Source: Bryobacterales bacterium (GTDB lineage: Bacteria > Acidobacteriota > Terriglobia > Bryobacterales > UBA6623). Taken from it: 64,000 nucleotides of DNA. The translations under genes were made by a program, and so were the position numbers. Below the pieces are notes generated by a model. That model made no database searches, had not been told where the DNA came from, and was given only the letters and a program-made list of their open reading frames with translations. Numbering within the stretch: the first letter of the stretch is position 1; each line of letters begins with the position of its first letter. Of this stretch, positions 42,155 through 51,584 are shown piece by piece. The stretch lies in the NCBI GenBank assembly GCA_026713545.1, contig JAPOOG010000109.1, forward strand, positions 1 to 64,000. The letters are read 5' to 3'.

Positions 42155-44125
42155 ATGAATCTGATACAGAGATCTCTTGTCTTCATTCTGACAACATGTC
42201 TTGCGCCGCCTACATGGGCGCAAGGGCCGACGCCGGGGCAACCCGTCGATTACAGCACGTTCGGCAACCGTTGGAGCCTCACGAACGTGTACAAGGTGCC
42301 CGAACCGGCTCCAGTGGATTTTGCGAATTCTCCGCGCCTCGACCAATTGATGCGGGGGGGAAAGATTTATCTTTCTCTAGCTGACGCGATTGCTCTTGCG
42401 GTCGAGAACAACCTGGATATCGTCTACGCGCGATACGAACCTCTCAAGGCGGATGCGGATGTGCTGCGAGCCCATTCGGGAGGACAACTACGTGGTGTTC
42501 AGACTCAGATCAGCACGCTGTCGACAGGCCAATCCGCCACAGGGGGCGCTGGCGGACGGGGAGGTGACGTCACGGGCATCGACGATCGGGCAGGGGGCGG
42601 CGGGCAAGCAGCGGCCGGCGTTGGGGACGCAAGCACGTTCTTCGGCACCGCGGTTCCGAACCTCGACCCGCGGATCACCGCCGGTATCGATTGGGGGCAT
42701 TTCAGTAATCCTCAGACCAGCGACTTCGTCACCGGCACGAACACGTTCATCAGGGAGACGAGCAACTCGAACATTACTTTGCGCAAGGGTTTTCTCAGCG
42801 GTGCTACGGCTTCCCTGGGATGGAACAATCGCCGCAGCATCACCAATAGCCGCCGAAGCAACTTCAATCCCAACCTCGCGAGCAATTTCAGTCTGAACGT
42901 GACGCAACCGCTGATTCAGGGCTTCGGCCGGAGCCTGAACTCACGAATCATTCGTGTCGCCAAGAACAACCAGGAGATATCGGACTTGGCCTTCAAGCAG
43001 CAGGTGATTGCAACGGTGGCCCAGGTACAAAACCTTTACTGGGATCTGGTCACGTTTATCGCGGACGTGCAAGGTCGGCAAGAGGACCTTCGGCGGGCGG
43101 AGAAACTCTATCAGGACAACAAGCGCCGGGTCGAGATCGGCACGTTGGCGCCAATCGAGATCGTTCGCGCCGAAGCCGAGGTGGCCACCGCCCAGCAGAA
43201 CCTGACGGCGGCCATCACCAATGTTCAGCAGCAGGAGAACGTGCTCAAGAACGCGATCAGCAAGAATGGCCTGCAAAGTCCTTCCGTCCTGGAAGCCGAG
43301 ATCGTTCCGACGGACCGTATCGAAGTACCCGCCACGGAAACCGTGCAGCCGATTCAGGATCTGATGAACCTTGCGCTGACGGCGCGGCCGGAAATCCTGC
43401 GCAGCCGAGTACAATTGACAAATCGCGACATCAACCTCAAGGGTGTGCGCAACTCGCTGAAACCCCAAGTGAACCTGGTCGGAGACCTCACCAACAACGG
43501 TCTCGCAGGTGAGGTGAACGAAATTTTCCTGCCGTTCCCCGGGCAGACGCTCGTCGCTCCCACCGAGTATTTTCTCGGTGGATTGGGCACAAGCCTGGGG
43601 CAGGTGTTCCGCAGGAACTTCCCCGATTATCAGATCGGCGTTCAACTGCGCATTCCCCTCAAGAACCGTCAAGCACAAGCGGATCTGGCCGCGTCTCTGC
43701 TCGAGAAGCGCCAAGCCGAGATTCGCCTGCGGCAGTCAGAGAACTCGATTCGCCGCGAAGTTCAGGACGCGGTGATCGGCGTGCGTCAAGCAAGGGCGCA
43801 GTACGAAGCGGCCCGGAAGTCCCGAGTCCTGCAAGAGAAGACCCTCGAAGCCGAGCAGAAGAAGTTCAATCTTGGAGCTTCAACGATTTTCGAGATCGTG
43901 CAGGTTCAGCGGGACTTGGCCTTCTCGCGAACGGACGAGATTCGGTCCCAGAACAACTACATCAAGGCCAAGATCAGCCTGGACCTATCTACCGGCCAGA
44001 CTCTGAAAAAGAGCAATATCTCAATCGATGAGGCTTACGAGGGAAGCGTATCGAAGAGTGCGGACCCGATTCCTCCGGATTCTCAGGCAGCGCTATTGGA
44101 CGTTCGCCGAACCATTGCCCGCTAA
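42155..44125 (+). CDS. TolC-family outer-membrane efflux protein
   Basis: 656 residues from the ATG at 42155 (CGGAG upstream), with a signal peptide ending near PPTWAQ. Two OEP repeats are present. The first half includes ISLADAIALAVENN-type KIYLSLADAIALAVENNLDI, a Gly-rich insert (TGGAGGRGGDVTG), SGATASLGWNNRRS and FSLNVTQPLIQGFGRSLNS. The second has IEIVRAEAEVATAQQNL, LRIPLKNRQAQADLAASLLEKRQ, and FNLGASTIFEIVQVQRDLA. It forms the trimeric outer-membrane channel of a tripartite pump or secretion system; no inner-membrane partner is adjacent. The length exceeds classical TolC (about 490) because of the N-terminal and Gly-rich additions. Confidence 0.9.
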   Translation: MNLIQRSLVFILTTCLAPPTWAQGPTPGQPVDYSTFGNRWSLTNVYKVPEPAPVDFANSPRLDQLMRGGKIYLSLADAIALAVENNLDIVYARYEPLKADADVLRAHSGGQLRGVQTQISTLSTGQSATGGAGGRGGDVTGIDDRAGGGGQAAAGVGDASTFFGTAVPNLDPRITAGIDWGHFSNPQTSDFVTGTNTFIRETSNSNITLRKGFLSGATASLGWNNRRSITNSRRSNFNPNLASNFSLNVTQPLIQGFGRSLNSRIIRVAKNNQEISDLAFKQQVIATVAQVQNLYWDLVTFIADVQGRQEDLRRAEKLYQDNKRRVEIGTLAPIEIVRAEAEVATAQQNLTAAITNVQQQENVLKNAISKNGLQSPSVLEAEIVPTDRIEVPATETVQPIQDLMNLALTARPEILRSRVQLTNRDINLKGVRNSLKPQVNLVGDLTNNGLAGEVNEIFLPFPGQTLVAPTEYFLGGLGTSLGQVFRRNFPDYQIGVQLRIPLKNRQAQADLAASLLEKRQAEIRLRQSENSIRREVQDAVIGVRQARAQYEAARKSRVLQEKTLEAEQKKFNLGASTIFEIVQVQRDLAFSRTDEIRSQNNYIKAKISLDLSTGQTLKKSNISIDEAYEGSVSKSADPIPPDSQAALLDVRRTIAR

Positions 44126-44141
44126 GAGGCAAGCAGCGGGC
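44117..44141. terminator. Convergent-gene hairpin
   Basis: GCCCGCT ... AGCGGGC with an 11-nt loop spans the plus-strand TAA and touches the minus-strand TAG of the flanking convergent genes. No T-tract follows, so Rho-independent function is uncertain. Confidence 0.35.
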
Positions 44142-45529
44142 TAGGATTCCGACTCTTCGCCCTCGCCAGCTTCCTCTTCTTCCTCGTCAGGCTTTGCGAG
44201 GTCGGAGATGCTGGTCCGCAGTTCCTCGATATCGCCCTTCTCGAGCTCATAGGTGCTTGCTTGGCCCGGGATCGCAGCGTAGACCTGATCGGAGGAGGGA
44301 TCACTGATCACGACCTGCTCCGTGCCGCCGCCGCTCGCCTGCACCACCTCAGTCTCGATCGTCGGGGCGTCAAGACCGAACTTCGCCTGGGCGGCCGACT
44401 CATCAGAAGTGAACTCCTTGACGGAAAGTCCCCGCAGGGCATCGAGCAGGGTCTGGACTTTCTCGGCGTTCAGCTCGCGATCCTCGTCGGAAGTGAGGAC
44501 CCACTTGTCCTCTTGTTTGGCAATCGTCAGATGCGTATCGCCGTCGCGCACCTGGACGGCTTCCGGATCCACGAAACCGAAGTCGAAGAGCTTCTTGTTG
44601 CGAAAGTCCTCCAGAGGTTTGTCGAGCGCCTCCGGGAGCGTTGAAGAGACTTCGTACACGCCGTCAAGGTCGCTGCTTCTGGCGTAGTACTTGTCATCAG
44701 CATCCTTCGCGATGGTCAAAGTATGCGCGCCCGCCTCGTCGACGACCACGACCGTGGCGAACGGCCGCCTGAATGAATACCTACCGGTAGGCTCGCCTTC
44801 CTCGAGGACTGAAACCATCTCGGCGTTGTAGGCCGAGCGAGCCAAATCGCCCACGCTGAAATTGTCGGCCCGGAGAGGCTTCGGTTTGAGGATCTGCCAG
44901 TCCGCGTCTCCGCTCTTGCCGAACTCGATCGACCTCGTGCCAACGTCGACGGTAACGCGAGAAATCTTATCCTGGTCGACCTCCAGCAGCTTCTTCTCTC
45001 TGAGGTCGAAGATTTCCTTCTCGAAGCCGCTCTTGATGTAGCTAAAAACCGTAAACAAGCGGGTGTCGCCGTCGAGCCGTGCAAAAACCCCCGATCCGGT
45101 CGGGGTCTCGTCGCCAAAAATCACCCGGTAGGTCTTTTCCTCTTCGTCCTCTTTCTTGGCCGTCACGTCGACTCTCAGCGACCAGTCATCGCCCTCGACG
45201 CCATAGGGACGCCAGTCAGTGACCTCCTCCTCGACAACGCGGTCGGAGTTCATCGGCGTGAGGTTATTCAGCAACAGGTTGATCGACGATTCGTTAGCGG
45301 GGATCGTAAGCGGCGGGGCAAACTTCCACTCGTCATTTTCACCTCGCACAACCATGATCGTGTCGTGCCCGGGACGCTCCACCGTGAGCGCCCGGATGTC
45401 GTCCGTCTCGAGATCGACGACGGGCGTCCTTTCGTCGTCGGTTACCGGAGGGTTTTCTTCACTCCAATAGACCAGCCCTCCAAGCACGGCAAGAATGCCG
45501 GCGGCGATCAGAAGCCTCATGGGTTTCAT
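44141..45529 (-). CDS. DUF4340 protein of the Gld-type ABC operon
   Basis: 462 residues. One N-terminal membrane segment (LLIAAGILAVLGGLVYW), then repeated DUF4340 beta units (IRALTVERPGHDTIMVVRGE, KISRVTVDVGTRSIEFGKS, AVQVRDGDTHLTIAKQ), each with a tryptophan-bearing 'W+x' strand (DEWKFAPPL, ADWQILKPK, DKWVLTSDE). The last 15 residues are almost all acidic (DEEEEEAGEGEESES). It is the last gene of the operon, 58 bp after the GldG-like gene. In many Bacteria DUF4340 proteins accompany GldA/F/G-like transporters; their role is unknown. Good SD GGGAGG before the ATG. Confidence 0.85.
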   Translation of the reverse strand: MKPMRLLIAAGILAVLGGLVYWSEENPPVTDDERTPVVDLETDDIRALTVERPGHDTIMVVRGENDEWKFAPPLTIPANESSINLLLNNLTPMNSDRVVEEEVTDWRPYGVEGDDWSLRVDVTAKKEDEEEKTYRVIFGDETPTGSGVFARLDGDTRLFTVFSYIKSGFEKEIFDLREKKLLEVDQDKISRVTVDVGTRSIEFGKSGDADWQILKPKPLRADNFSVGDLARSAYNAEMVSVLEEGEPTGRYSFRRPFATVVVVDEAGAHTLTIAKDADDKYYARSSDLDGVYEVSSTLPEALDKPLEDFRNKKLFDFGFVDPEAVQVRDGDTHLTIAKQEDKWVLTSDEDRELNAEKVQTLLDALRGLSVKEFTSDESAAQAKFGLDAPTIETEVVQASGGGTEQVVISDPSSDQVYAAIPGQASTYELEKGDIEELRTSISDLAKPDEEEEEAGEGEESES

Positions 45530-45587
45530 GGTCTTGCCTCCCTGCGCATCTTTGACGGGAAGAAGGTCGAGCCGGTGATCGCGCGGG

Positions 45588-47048
45588 TCAGCGGCGCATC
45601 CACCACATGCGGACGCCGAAGATCACGATCACCAGCGGCAGTCCGATGACATTGATCCAGAACAAGCGCGACACCTGCGCCTGCGAGAGGTCCAGCGGCG
45701 TATTCTCGGGGTCTTTGGGACGGATGGAAATCAAGTCTTCATCGGAACTCAGCCAGTTCATCATATTGAGAAACAGGTCGAGGTTCCCGCCGCGGCCCAA
45801 AGCGTAATTGCGGGCGAACCGGGAGGACCCGACGACCACAACTCTCGATTCTTTCTCATCTGTTTCGTCTGACGCGCTTTCACTGTCTTCCGCATCCGCC
45901 TCATTGTCACCGGAGGATTCTTCGGAGCCAGTCGTATCCGATGGCACATCATGAGTCGCCGCAACGGCAAGCGTAATGGGTCCTTCGCGTTCCGCAGCCG
46001 GGTTCCGGATCAACTCTCCGTCTTCCACCTTCAGCTCGGCCGTAGCGAAAGCCCCCGCCGTAGTGCTGAAGAGCTCCTCGACGTTCCAGCCGGATACGGC
46101 GTCGCCCGCGTCGACGCCGCGGGACATCGGGAAGAAGCTCGCCGTATTGCCCATGACGTCAGTAATCGGATGGTCCTCGTAGTCAGCAACCAGCGGGGAC
46201 AATGGCCCCATGCCGAAGAATTGGCCTACCGGCGAGAAATCGACCACGGTTTCGTCACGGACACGGATGCCCCAGCCGGCGATCATCCCGGTCAGCGCGG
46301 GGCTGTTGTCGGGATCGATCATGATGAGCGCGCGGCCACCGCCCTCGACGTAACGCTTGAGGGTTTCGACCGCGGGCGGCAGATAGCCCGCTTCGGGACC
46401 GGGAAGAATCACCAGAGTGCAATCGGAAGGAACTTCGACTTCCTGCTGCAACGACACCACCTGCGTTTCGTAGTTCGCGTCCTGTATCGCCTGCTGGACG
46501 CCCGAAAACCCGTCGCGATCGGTGTCATCCGTATCCGCCTCACCATGGCCCGTGAGAATGCAGGCGTTCTTGTCCTCGCCCTTGAGTACTCTGATGATGG
46601 CGTTCGTGACGTCCTCTTCCTCACTGGAAGAAGCTTCCTCGCGATTGCCTCCCACCTCGACGAACACCGTGCCGTAGGTACGGATGTTCATCAGTTGCGC
46701 CATTTCAGGTTTGCTATCAGGATCGATGTAGTCGACCGACACGCGGCTGGAAGCATTCGCGTACCGCACGAGCGACGAACGGGCCGCGCCGAAGTCCGTA
46801 CTGCGGTCGAAGTAGTAGATCGTGAGGTCGCGATCTAGGTTGTCCAGGATCTTCTCGGTCTGATCGGACAGGCTGTAGAGCTTGTTCCTGGTCGCGTCGA
46901 AGGTCTCGTTGTAGCGGTTCGCAAGATAGTTCGCCGCTACCAGAATCGCAATCGTGACGACAACATATACGGCCGAGTACGCCCCGTATTTCGTCTGTCT
47001 TGTCTTGACCCAATCCCAAGCCATCTCTCGGAAAACCTCCCACTTCAT
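45588..47048 (-). CDS. GldG-like ABC transporter substrate/auxiliary membrane protein
   Basis: 486 residues from the ATG at 47048, which overlaps the permease stop (ATGA). An N-terminal membrane span (VYVVVTIAILVAANYLANRYN) precedes the GldG signature FDATRNKLYSLSDQTEKILDNLD and a Rossmann-like periplasmic domain (ACILTGHGEADTDD, CTLVILPGPEAGYLPPAVETLKRYV). An acidic low-complexity insert (about residues 385-415) is followed by RVVVVGSSRFARN and a C-terminal span (FWINVIGLPLVIVIFGVRMWW). In Bacteroidota the GldA-F-G set is needed for gliding; elsewhere the substrate is unknown. Confidence 0.88.
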   Translation of the reverse strand: MKWEVFREMAWDWVKTRQTKYGAYSAVYVVVTIAILVAANYLANRYNETFDATRNKLYSLSDQTEKILDNLDRDLTIYYFDRSTDFGAARSSLVRYANASSRVSVDYIDPDSKPEMAQLMNIRTYGTVFVEVGGNREEASSSEEEDVTNAIIRVLKGEDKNACILTGHGEADTDDTDRDGFSGVQQAIQDANYETQVVSLQQEVEVPSDCTLVILPGPEAGYLPPAVETLKRYVEGGGRALIMIDPDNSPALTGMIAGWGIRVRDETVVDFSPVGQFFGMGPLSPLVADYEDHPITDVMGNTASFFPMSRGVDAGDAVSGWNVEELFSTTAGAFATAELKVEDGELIRNPAAEREGPITLAVAATHDVPSDTTGSEESSGDNEADAEDSESASDETDEKESRVVVVGSSRFARNYALGRGGNLDLFLNMMNWLSSDEDLISIRPKDPENTPLDLSQAQVSRLFWINVIGLPLVIVIFGVRMWWMRR

Positions 47049-47812
47049 GCGCGCCAGCGCAGTGATTCCAGCGAGCGCTTGCTCAGAAAGAGCCCAAGCC
47101 CAATGGCGCTCAAGTAGTAGACCGTATCCTTCAACTCGACCACGCCCTTCGAGAACTGCTCGAAGTGCGGCGCGATCGCGATGTATTGACACACCTTGCC
47201 GATCGTCGAGGTGCTATAGGCGTTGACCCAGTCCAGAACCCACAGCAGTAGGAACGCGCCGAAAGTCAAGGCGCCGGCGACGATCTGATTCTTCGTCAAG
47301 GTCGAGATGAAAGCACCGATCGCGAGGAACGTTCCACCCATCAGCAACAGGCCCAGGTAGCCGACGAGAAGAGCCCGCCAATCCGGCGTGCTGAGCAGGA
47401 AGATCACCGCCAGGTTCAGCATCGAAATCGCCAGCATGCAGGCGAACAATAGCACGGCGGCAAGCCACTTGCCGAAGATGATATCGAAGTCGCGTACCGG
47501 CGACGTGAGCAGCAGCTCGATCGTGCCGCTCCGCTTCTCTTCAGCGAACAGCCGCATCGTGATCATCGGCGAGAGGAAAAGCAGAATGATGCTGAAGTTG
47601 CCGAGCGTCGGCTGGATGATGAACTGGTCCACGTTCATCGGGGGCATCTGCATGCCCATCTGGCCGCGGCTCGAAAAGTCTACGAATATCGCGACCGCGC
47701 TGAAGAAGAAATAGCCGAAGATGATCGAAAACATCGCGAGAAGGATATAGGCGATCGGTGAAGCGAAGTAGCTCCTCAGTTCGCGGCTCGCGATCGTCCA
47801 AACGTTTCTCAT
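47045..47812 (-). CDS. ABC-2 type permease, GldF-like
   Basis: 255 residues, six predicted membrane segments (PIAYILLAMFSIIFGYFFFSA, FSIILLFLSPMITMRLFAEEK, KWLAAVLLFACMLAISMLNLAV, LLVGYLGLLLMGGTFLAIGAFI, ALTFGAFLLLWVLDWV, and YLSAIGLGLFL). The loop MRLFAEEKRSGTIELLLTSP is the coupling motif of ABC-2 permeases. Its start overlaps the ATPase stop by 4 bp and its stop overlaps the GldG-like start by 4 bp, so the three are translationally coupled. Confidence 0.92.
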   Translation of the reverse strand: MRNVWTIASRELRSYFASPIAYILLAMFSIIFGYFFFSAVAIFVDFSSRGQMGMQMPPMNVDQFIIQPTLGNFSIILLFLSPMITMRLFAEEKRSGTIELLLTSPVRDFDIIFGKWLAAVLLFACMLAISMLNLAVIFLLSTPDWRALLVGYLGLLLMGGTFLAIGAFISTLTKNQIVAGALTFGAFLLLWVLDWVNAYSTSTIGKVCQYIAIAPHFEQFSKGVVELKDTVYYLSAIGLGLFLSKRSLESLRWRA

Positions 47813-48906
47813 GATGCGGCGGCTCCTTCCTGTTTCGAAGATTCTTCCTTCTCTTCGGGCGGCGCCTCTTCCGGCAAAGCCGCGGCTTCGGAAACGGTCG
47901 GCTCCACGGTTTCGTCCGGCGAATCGGCGCCGGCTTCAGCAGCCGGTTCATCCTGTACGGCAGCCTCGGCGGCGTCCTCCGAAGCCGTCAGCTTGAGGAA
48001 GATATCCTCGAGGCTCATTCCGATCGGGTGGATCTCATAGAGACCCCAGCCGGATTCCACCACCACCCGAGCGAGCTCACTTCGGATGACGGCGTCCTTG
48101 CTGGTCTCGACTGACCAACTCGTGCGGCCGCCATGTCCGTTCTTGCGGCTCACGCCGTTGACTCCTTCGACCGCCAACAGACGTTCCTCAACGTCCTCGG
48201 GCGGACCGTCGATCTCGATCAGCAAAGACTCATGACCCCGCATGCGCGCCATCAAGTTCTCCGGCGTGTCGCTGGCTTCAAGCTTGCCGTCATTGATGAT
48301 GATGATGCGGCTCGCGATGCTCTGCACTTCCGACAGGATGTGCGTGCTCAGGATGATCGTGTGCTCACCGCTGAGGTCGTGAATGAGCTGCCGGACTTCC
48401 GCGATCTGCTTGGGGTCCAGTCCGGCAGTGGGCTCGTCGAAGATCAGAACATCGGGGTCGTGAATCAGGGCCTGCGCCAAGCCGACTCGCTGGCGGTAGC
48501 CCTTGGACAACTGTCCGATCAGCTTTTTTCGAACGTCTCTCAACGCACACCCTTCGACGACGCCATCGAGGCGTTCATTCACCTCTCCGCTGGGAATGCC
48601 TTTAAGCCGGCCGACGAAATCGAGGTAGCCCTCGACTGACATTTCGGGATAGACGGGCGGAGCCTCGGGCAGGTAACCGATGTGCTTCTTCACCTCCAGG
48701 GGCTCCTCCAGTACGTCGTGGCCCGCCACGCTCGCAGTACCCGATGTGGGCGGCAAGAACCCGGTCAGGATGCGCATCGTGGTGGTCTTGCCGGCTCCGT
48801 TCGGTCCGAGGAAGCCGACAATTTCACCTTTTTCGACCTCAAAGGTGATGTCCTTGACGGCCAAAGTCGGACCGTACCGCTTAGTCAAACGCTCAACTTT
48901 GATCAT
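47809..48906 (-). CDS. ABC transporter ATPase, GldA-like, with acidic C-terminal tail
   Basis: 365 residues. Walker A GPNGAGKTT (residues 34-42), Q-loop IGYLPEAPPVYPEM, signature LSKGYRQRVG, Walker B VLIFDEPTAGLDP and switch His in LSTHILSEV are all intact. A C-terminal regulatory region (EIHPIGMSLEDIFLKLTAS) is as in GldA, but the last 55 or so residues are an Ala/Glu/Pro-rich acidic tail (AAEAAVQDEPAAEAGADSPD) not needed for ATPase function. First gene of the Gld-type operon. Confidence 0.93.
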   Translation of the reverse strand: MIKVERLTKRYGPTLAVKDITFEVEKGEIVGFLGPNGAGKTTTMRILTGFLPPTSGTASVAGHDVLEEPLEVKKHIGYLPEAPPVYPEMSVEGYLDFVGRLKGIPSGEVNERLDGVVEGCALRDVRKKLIGQLSKGYRQRVGLAQALIHDPDVLIFDEPTAGLDPKQIAEVRQLIHDLSGEHTIILSTHILSEVQSIASRIIIINDGKLEASDTPENLMARMRGHESLLIEIDGPPEDVEERLLAVEGVNGVSRKNGHGGRTSWSVETSKDAVIRSELARVVVESGWGLYEIHPIGMSLEDIFLKLTASEDAAEAAVQDEPAAEAGADSPDETVEPTVSEAAALPEEAPPEEKEESSKQEGAAAS

Positions 48907-48997
48907 TGCTCAACAGGTGATCCGGCGAACGCCGATAAATGTAGGTTTACTTAGACAACGGTTGCTCAGAGAGACCTGAACAATATCAGTAAACTTT

Positions 48998-49028
48998 ATT
49001 ATGCCGCAAACACCAGGCGGATTGTCAA
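48998..49028 (-). promoter_or_regulatory. Candidate promoter of the Gld-type operon
   Basis: Minus-strand TTGACA (49028-49023) and CATAAT (49003-48998) with a long 19-bp spacer. The leader of about 85 nt is AT-rich and includes CTGA-N6-TCAG. It lies in the 162-bp gap after lepA. Confidence 0.4.
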
Positions 49029-49068
49029 CGGATTGGCGCCTTACTCAGGACGCTGGCAGGAACGGGTT

Positions 49069-50874
49069 TCAGGCCTCCTCACCGACACTCAAAACGGCCA
49101 AGAACGCCTCCTGGGGAATATCCACTTTGCCCACCCGCTTCATGCGACGTTTGCCCTCTCGTTGTTTTTCAATGAGCTTGCGTTTCCGGGTAATGTCTCC
49201 CCCGTAGCACTTCGCCAGGACGTTCTTGCGCAGCGCAGCAATGTTATTCCGAGCAACGATCTTGTTGCCGATGGCCGCCTGCAGGGCGACCTCGAACATC
49301 TGACGGGGAATCAGCTTGTGCATCTTTTCGATCAGCGCCTTGCCGCGCTCGTGCGCCGCCTCTTTGTGCACGATGATCGAGAGGACATCCACCGGGTCGC
49401 CTGCGACAAGAACATCGAGCTTGACCATCGGCGACTCACGATAGGCCGCAAAATGATAGTCGACTGAGGCATAGCCCCGAGAGGCTGTCTTGAGCCGATC
49501 GTAGAAATCCAGCACGATCTCGCTCAGCGGAACTTCGTAGGTCAACACAACCCGATTGCTCGCAACGTACTCGAAACCCTTCTGGACACCGCGCTTGTCT
49601 TCGAGCAGTTTCAGTATGCCGCCCAGATAGTCATCCGGGGTGATGACCGTGACGGTGAACACAGGCTCCTCGACATGATCGATATCTGGGGTGTTCGGCC
49701 AACGGCTGGGGTTATCGACCTCAACGGTTTCGCCGTCGGTCTTGCGGATGCGATACCGGACCCCCGGGGCCGTTGTGATGAGATCGAGACCAAACTCCCG
49801 CTCCAGCCGTTCTTGCACGATTTCCAGATGCAGCAGTCCAAGAAAACCGGCCCGGAAGCCGAACCCGAGCGCAGCGGAGCTTTCCGGCTCGAACTGGAAC
49901 GAGCGATCGTTGAGCTGCAGCTTCAGCAGCGCTTCACGCAGAGCCGCGTGCGCATGGGATTCCACGGAATAGAGCCCGGCGAAGACCATCGGCCGAGACT
50001 CCTGAAAGCCCGGCAGCGGCTCGGACGGCGGGTTGGCGTCGTCGCAAATCGTGTCGCCGACCTTGGTCTCGATGACGTCCTTGATGTTCGCGACAACCCA
50101 ACCAGCCTCGCCACAACGCAGCAAAGGGCTCACCTGCGCCTTCGGTGTGCGAAAACCAACTTCCTCTACGGTGAAAGCCTGTCCGGTCGACCACATGCGA
50201 ATCGTCATGCCCTTGCGCAAGGAGCCGTCGACCATACGGACGAGCATGACGACTCCACGGTAGGTGTCATACCAGGAGTCGAACAGCAAAGCCCTGGCGG
50301 AACCGTCCGGGGCGCCTTGAGGCGGCGATATGCGACGGACGATGGCTTCGAGAATCTCGGGCACGCCTTGGCCCGACTTCGCACTGACGAGGAGCGCGTC
50401 GGAAGCGTCGAGCCCGATCGTCGATTCGATCTCCTCGCACACCCGCTCGGGTTCCGCCGAGGGCAGGTCAATCTTGTTGACCACCGGGATGATTTCGAGG
50501 CCGTGGTCGAGAGCCAGGTAAGTGTTCGCCAGTGTCTGGGCCTCCACCCCTTGAGCAGCATCGACGACGAGCAACGCTCCTTCGCACGACGCCAAGCTTC
50601 GTGAGACTTCGTAGGAGAAGTCAACATGACCGGGCGTGTCGATCAGATTCAGTTGATAGCGCTCGCCGTTTTCGGCCTCGTACTCAAGCCGGACGGCCTG
50701 CGCCTTGATCGTGATGCCGCGTTCCCGCTCCAGGTCCATGCTGTCGAGGACCTGCGCCTTCATTTCCCGGGCGGTCAAAGCGCCGGTCAACTCGAGCAGG
50801 CGGTCGGCCAGAGTCGACTTGCCATGATCGATATGCGCAATGATGCAGAAATTACGGATGTGGGAGGGGTCCAT
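49069..50874 (-). CDS. lepA: Elongation factor 4 (LepA)
   Basis: 601 residues from the ATG at 50874. LepA is a ribosome-bound GTPase affecting translation initiation and back-translocation. [23 protein letters not shown] (G1), [12 protein letters not shown] (G3), NKIDLPSA (G4), and the LepA-specific C-terminus [22 protein letters not shown] ... [22 protein letters not shown] are clear. A strong promoter lies 40-68 nt upstream. It is probably transcribed separately from purE. Confidence 0.97.
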   Translation of the reverse strand: MDPSHIRNFCIIAHIDHGKSTLADRLLELTGALTAREMKAQVLDSMDLERERGITIKAQAVRLEYEAENGERYQLNLIDTPGHVDFSYEVSRSLASCEGALLVVDAAQGVEAQTLANTYLALDHGLEIIPVVNKIDLPSAEPERVCEEIESTIGLDASDALLVSAKSGQGVPEILEAIVRRISPPQGAPDGSARALLFDSWYDTYRGVVMLVRMVDGSLRKGMTIRMWSTGQAFTVEEVGFRTPKAQVSPLLRCGEAGWVVANIKDVIETKVGDTICDDANPPSEPLPGFQESRPMVFAGLYSVESHAHAALREALLKLQLNDRSFQFEPESSAALGFGFRAGFLGLLHLEIVQERLEREFGLDLITTAPGVRYRIRKTDGETVEVDNPSRWPNTPDIDHVEEPVFTVTVITPDDYLGGILKLLEDKRGVQKGFEYVASNRVVLTYEVPLSEIVLDFYDRLKTASRGYASVDYHFAAYRESPMVKLDVLVAGDPVDVLSIIVHKEAAHERGKALIEKMHKLIPRQMFEVALQAAIGNKIVARNNIAALRKNVLAKCYGGDITRKRKLIEKQREGKRRMKRVGKVDIPQEAFLAVLSVGEEA

Positions 50875-50913
50875 CAGGAGGGCCGGCGGCAAGAAACCGC
50901 AGCCGCAGGTTTC

Positions 50914-50942
50914 AAGCTATCAGCGATCCTCAGGGGTGTCAA
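50914..50942 (-). promoter_or_regulatory. Promoter of lepA
   Basis: Minus-strand TTGACA, 17 bp, TAGCTT: consensus -35 with a weaker -10. Predicted leader about 33 nt, without a clear Shine-Dalgarno sequence. Confidence 0.5.
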
Positions 50943-50968
50943 TTTCGGGGCCGCGAGGCGGTGGATGG

Positions 50969-51463
50969 TCACACCGGCAAGGTCGCGGCCTTGACCTTCT
51001 CTGTCTGCGACTCGCGAAACCGGATCAGTTTCTCGCGCAGCTCGGGCCGCTTGCGCGCCAGGATGGCGACCGCCAGCAGAGCGGCGTTCTTCGCACCAGC
51101 CTTACCGATAGCGAGAGTTCCGACCGGGATTCCGCCGGGCATCTGAACCGTCGAAAGCAGCGAGTCCAGCCCGTTCAACACACTGGGCATCGGCACGCCG
51201 AGGACCGGCAGGATGGTGTGAGCCGCCACGACGCCGGCCAAGTGAGCCGCTCCACCTGCCGCCGCGATCATGACCTCGACACCGCGGTCCTCAGCCGACG
51301 AGACAAACTCCACCACCGCCTCCGGCGTGCGATGCGCCGACAGCGCCCTGCATTCATGGGGCACGCCGAAGTCCTTCAACACATCCGACGCGTTTTTCAT
51401 CGTCTCCCAATCGGACGTGCTACCCATGAGAATTCCAACGAAAGGTGTTTCCTGATCTGCCAT
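50969..51463 (-). CDS. purE: N5-carboxyaminoimidazole ribonucleotide mutase PurE
   Basis: 164 residues. PurE shifts the carboxyl group in de novo purine synthesis. VGILMGSTSDWETMKNASDVL, ALSAHRTPEAVVEFV, IAAAGGAAHLAGVVAAHTILPVLGVP and VQMPGGIPVGTLAIGKAGAKNAALLA match class I PurE throughout, including the catalytic His of the SAHRTP motif. No purK is adjacent. It is divergent from the SMP-30 gene. Confidence 0.97.
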   Translation of the reverse strand: MADQETPFVGILMGSTSDWETMKNASDVLKDFGVPHECRALSAHRTPEAVVEFVSSAEDRGVEVMIAAAGGAAHLAGVVAAHTILPVLGVPMPSVLNGLDSLLSTVQMPGGIPVGTLAIGKAGAKNAALLAVAILARKRPELREKLIRFRESQTEKVKAATLPV

Positions 51464-51539
51464 GCCATTGACTCACTTAGGGAAATGGATGCGTCCGCCG
51501 CAGGGGGCTCAACAAGCTCGCCGCGCGCCAAACGCAGGG

Positions 51540-51545
51540 TATACT
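51540..51545 (+). promoter_or_regulatory. -10 box (TATACT) upstream of the SMP-30 gene
   Basis: TATACT predicts a transcription start near 51552 and a 33-nt leader that contains the strong GGAGGA ribosome binding site at 51575-51580. Confidence 0.45.
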
Positions 51546-51584
51546 GTTACGGTTTCTCGACGCGAAAACCCTTCGGAGGACTTT

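Noticed and set aside
51462-51584. Upstream ORF-track start of the SMP-30 gene
   Set aside because: No ribosome binding site; GTG 51585 has GGAGGA and a -10 box ahead, and the upstream residues overlap the purE promoter region.
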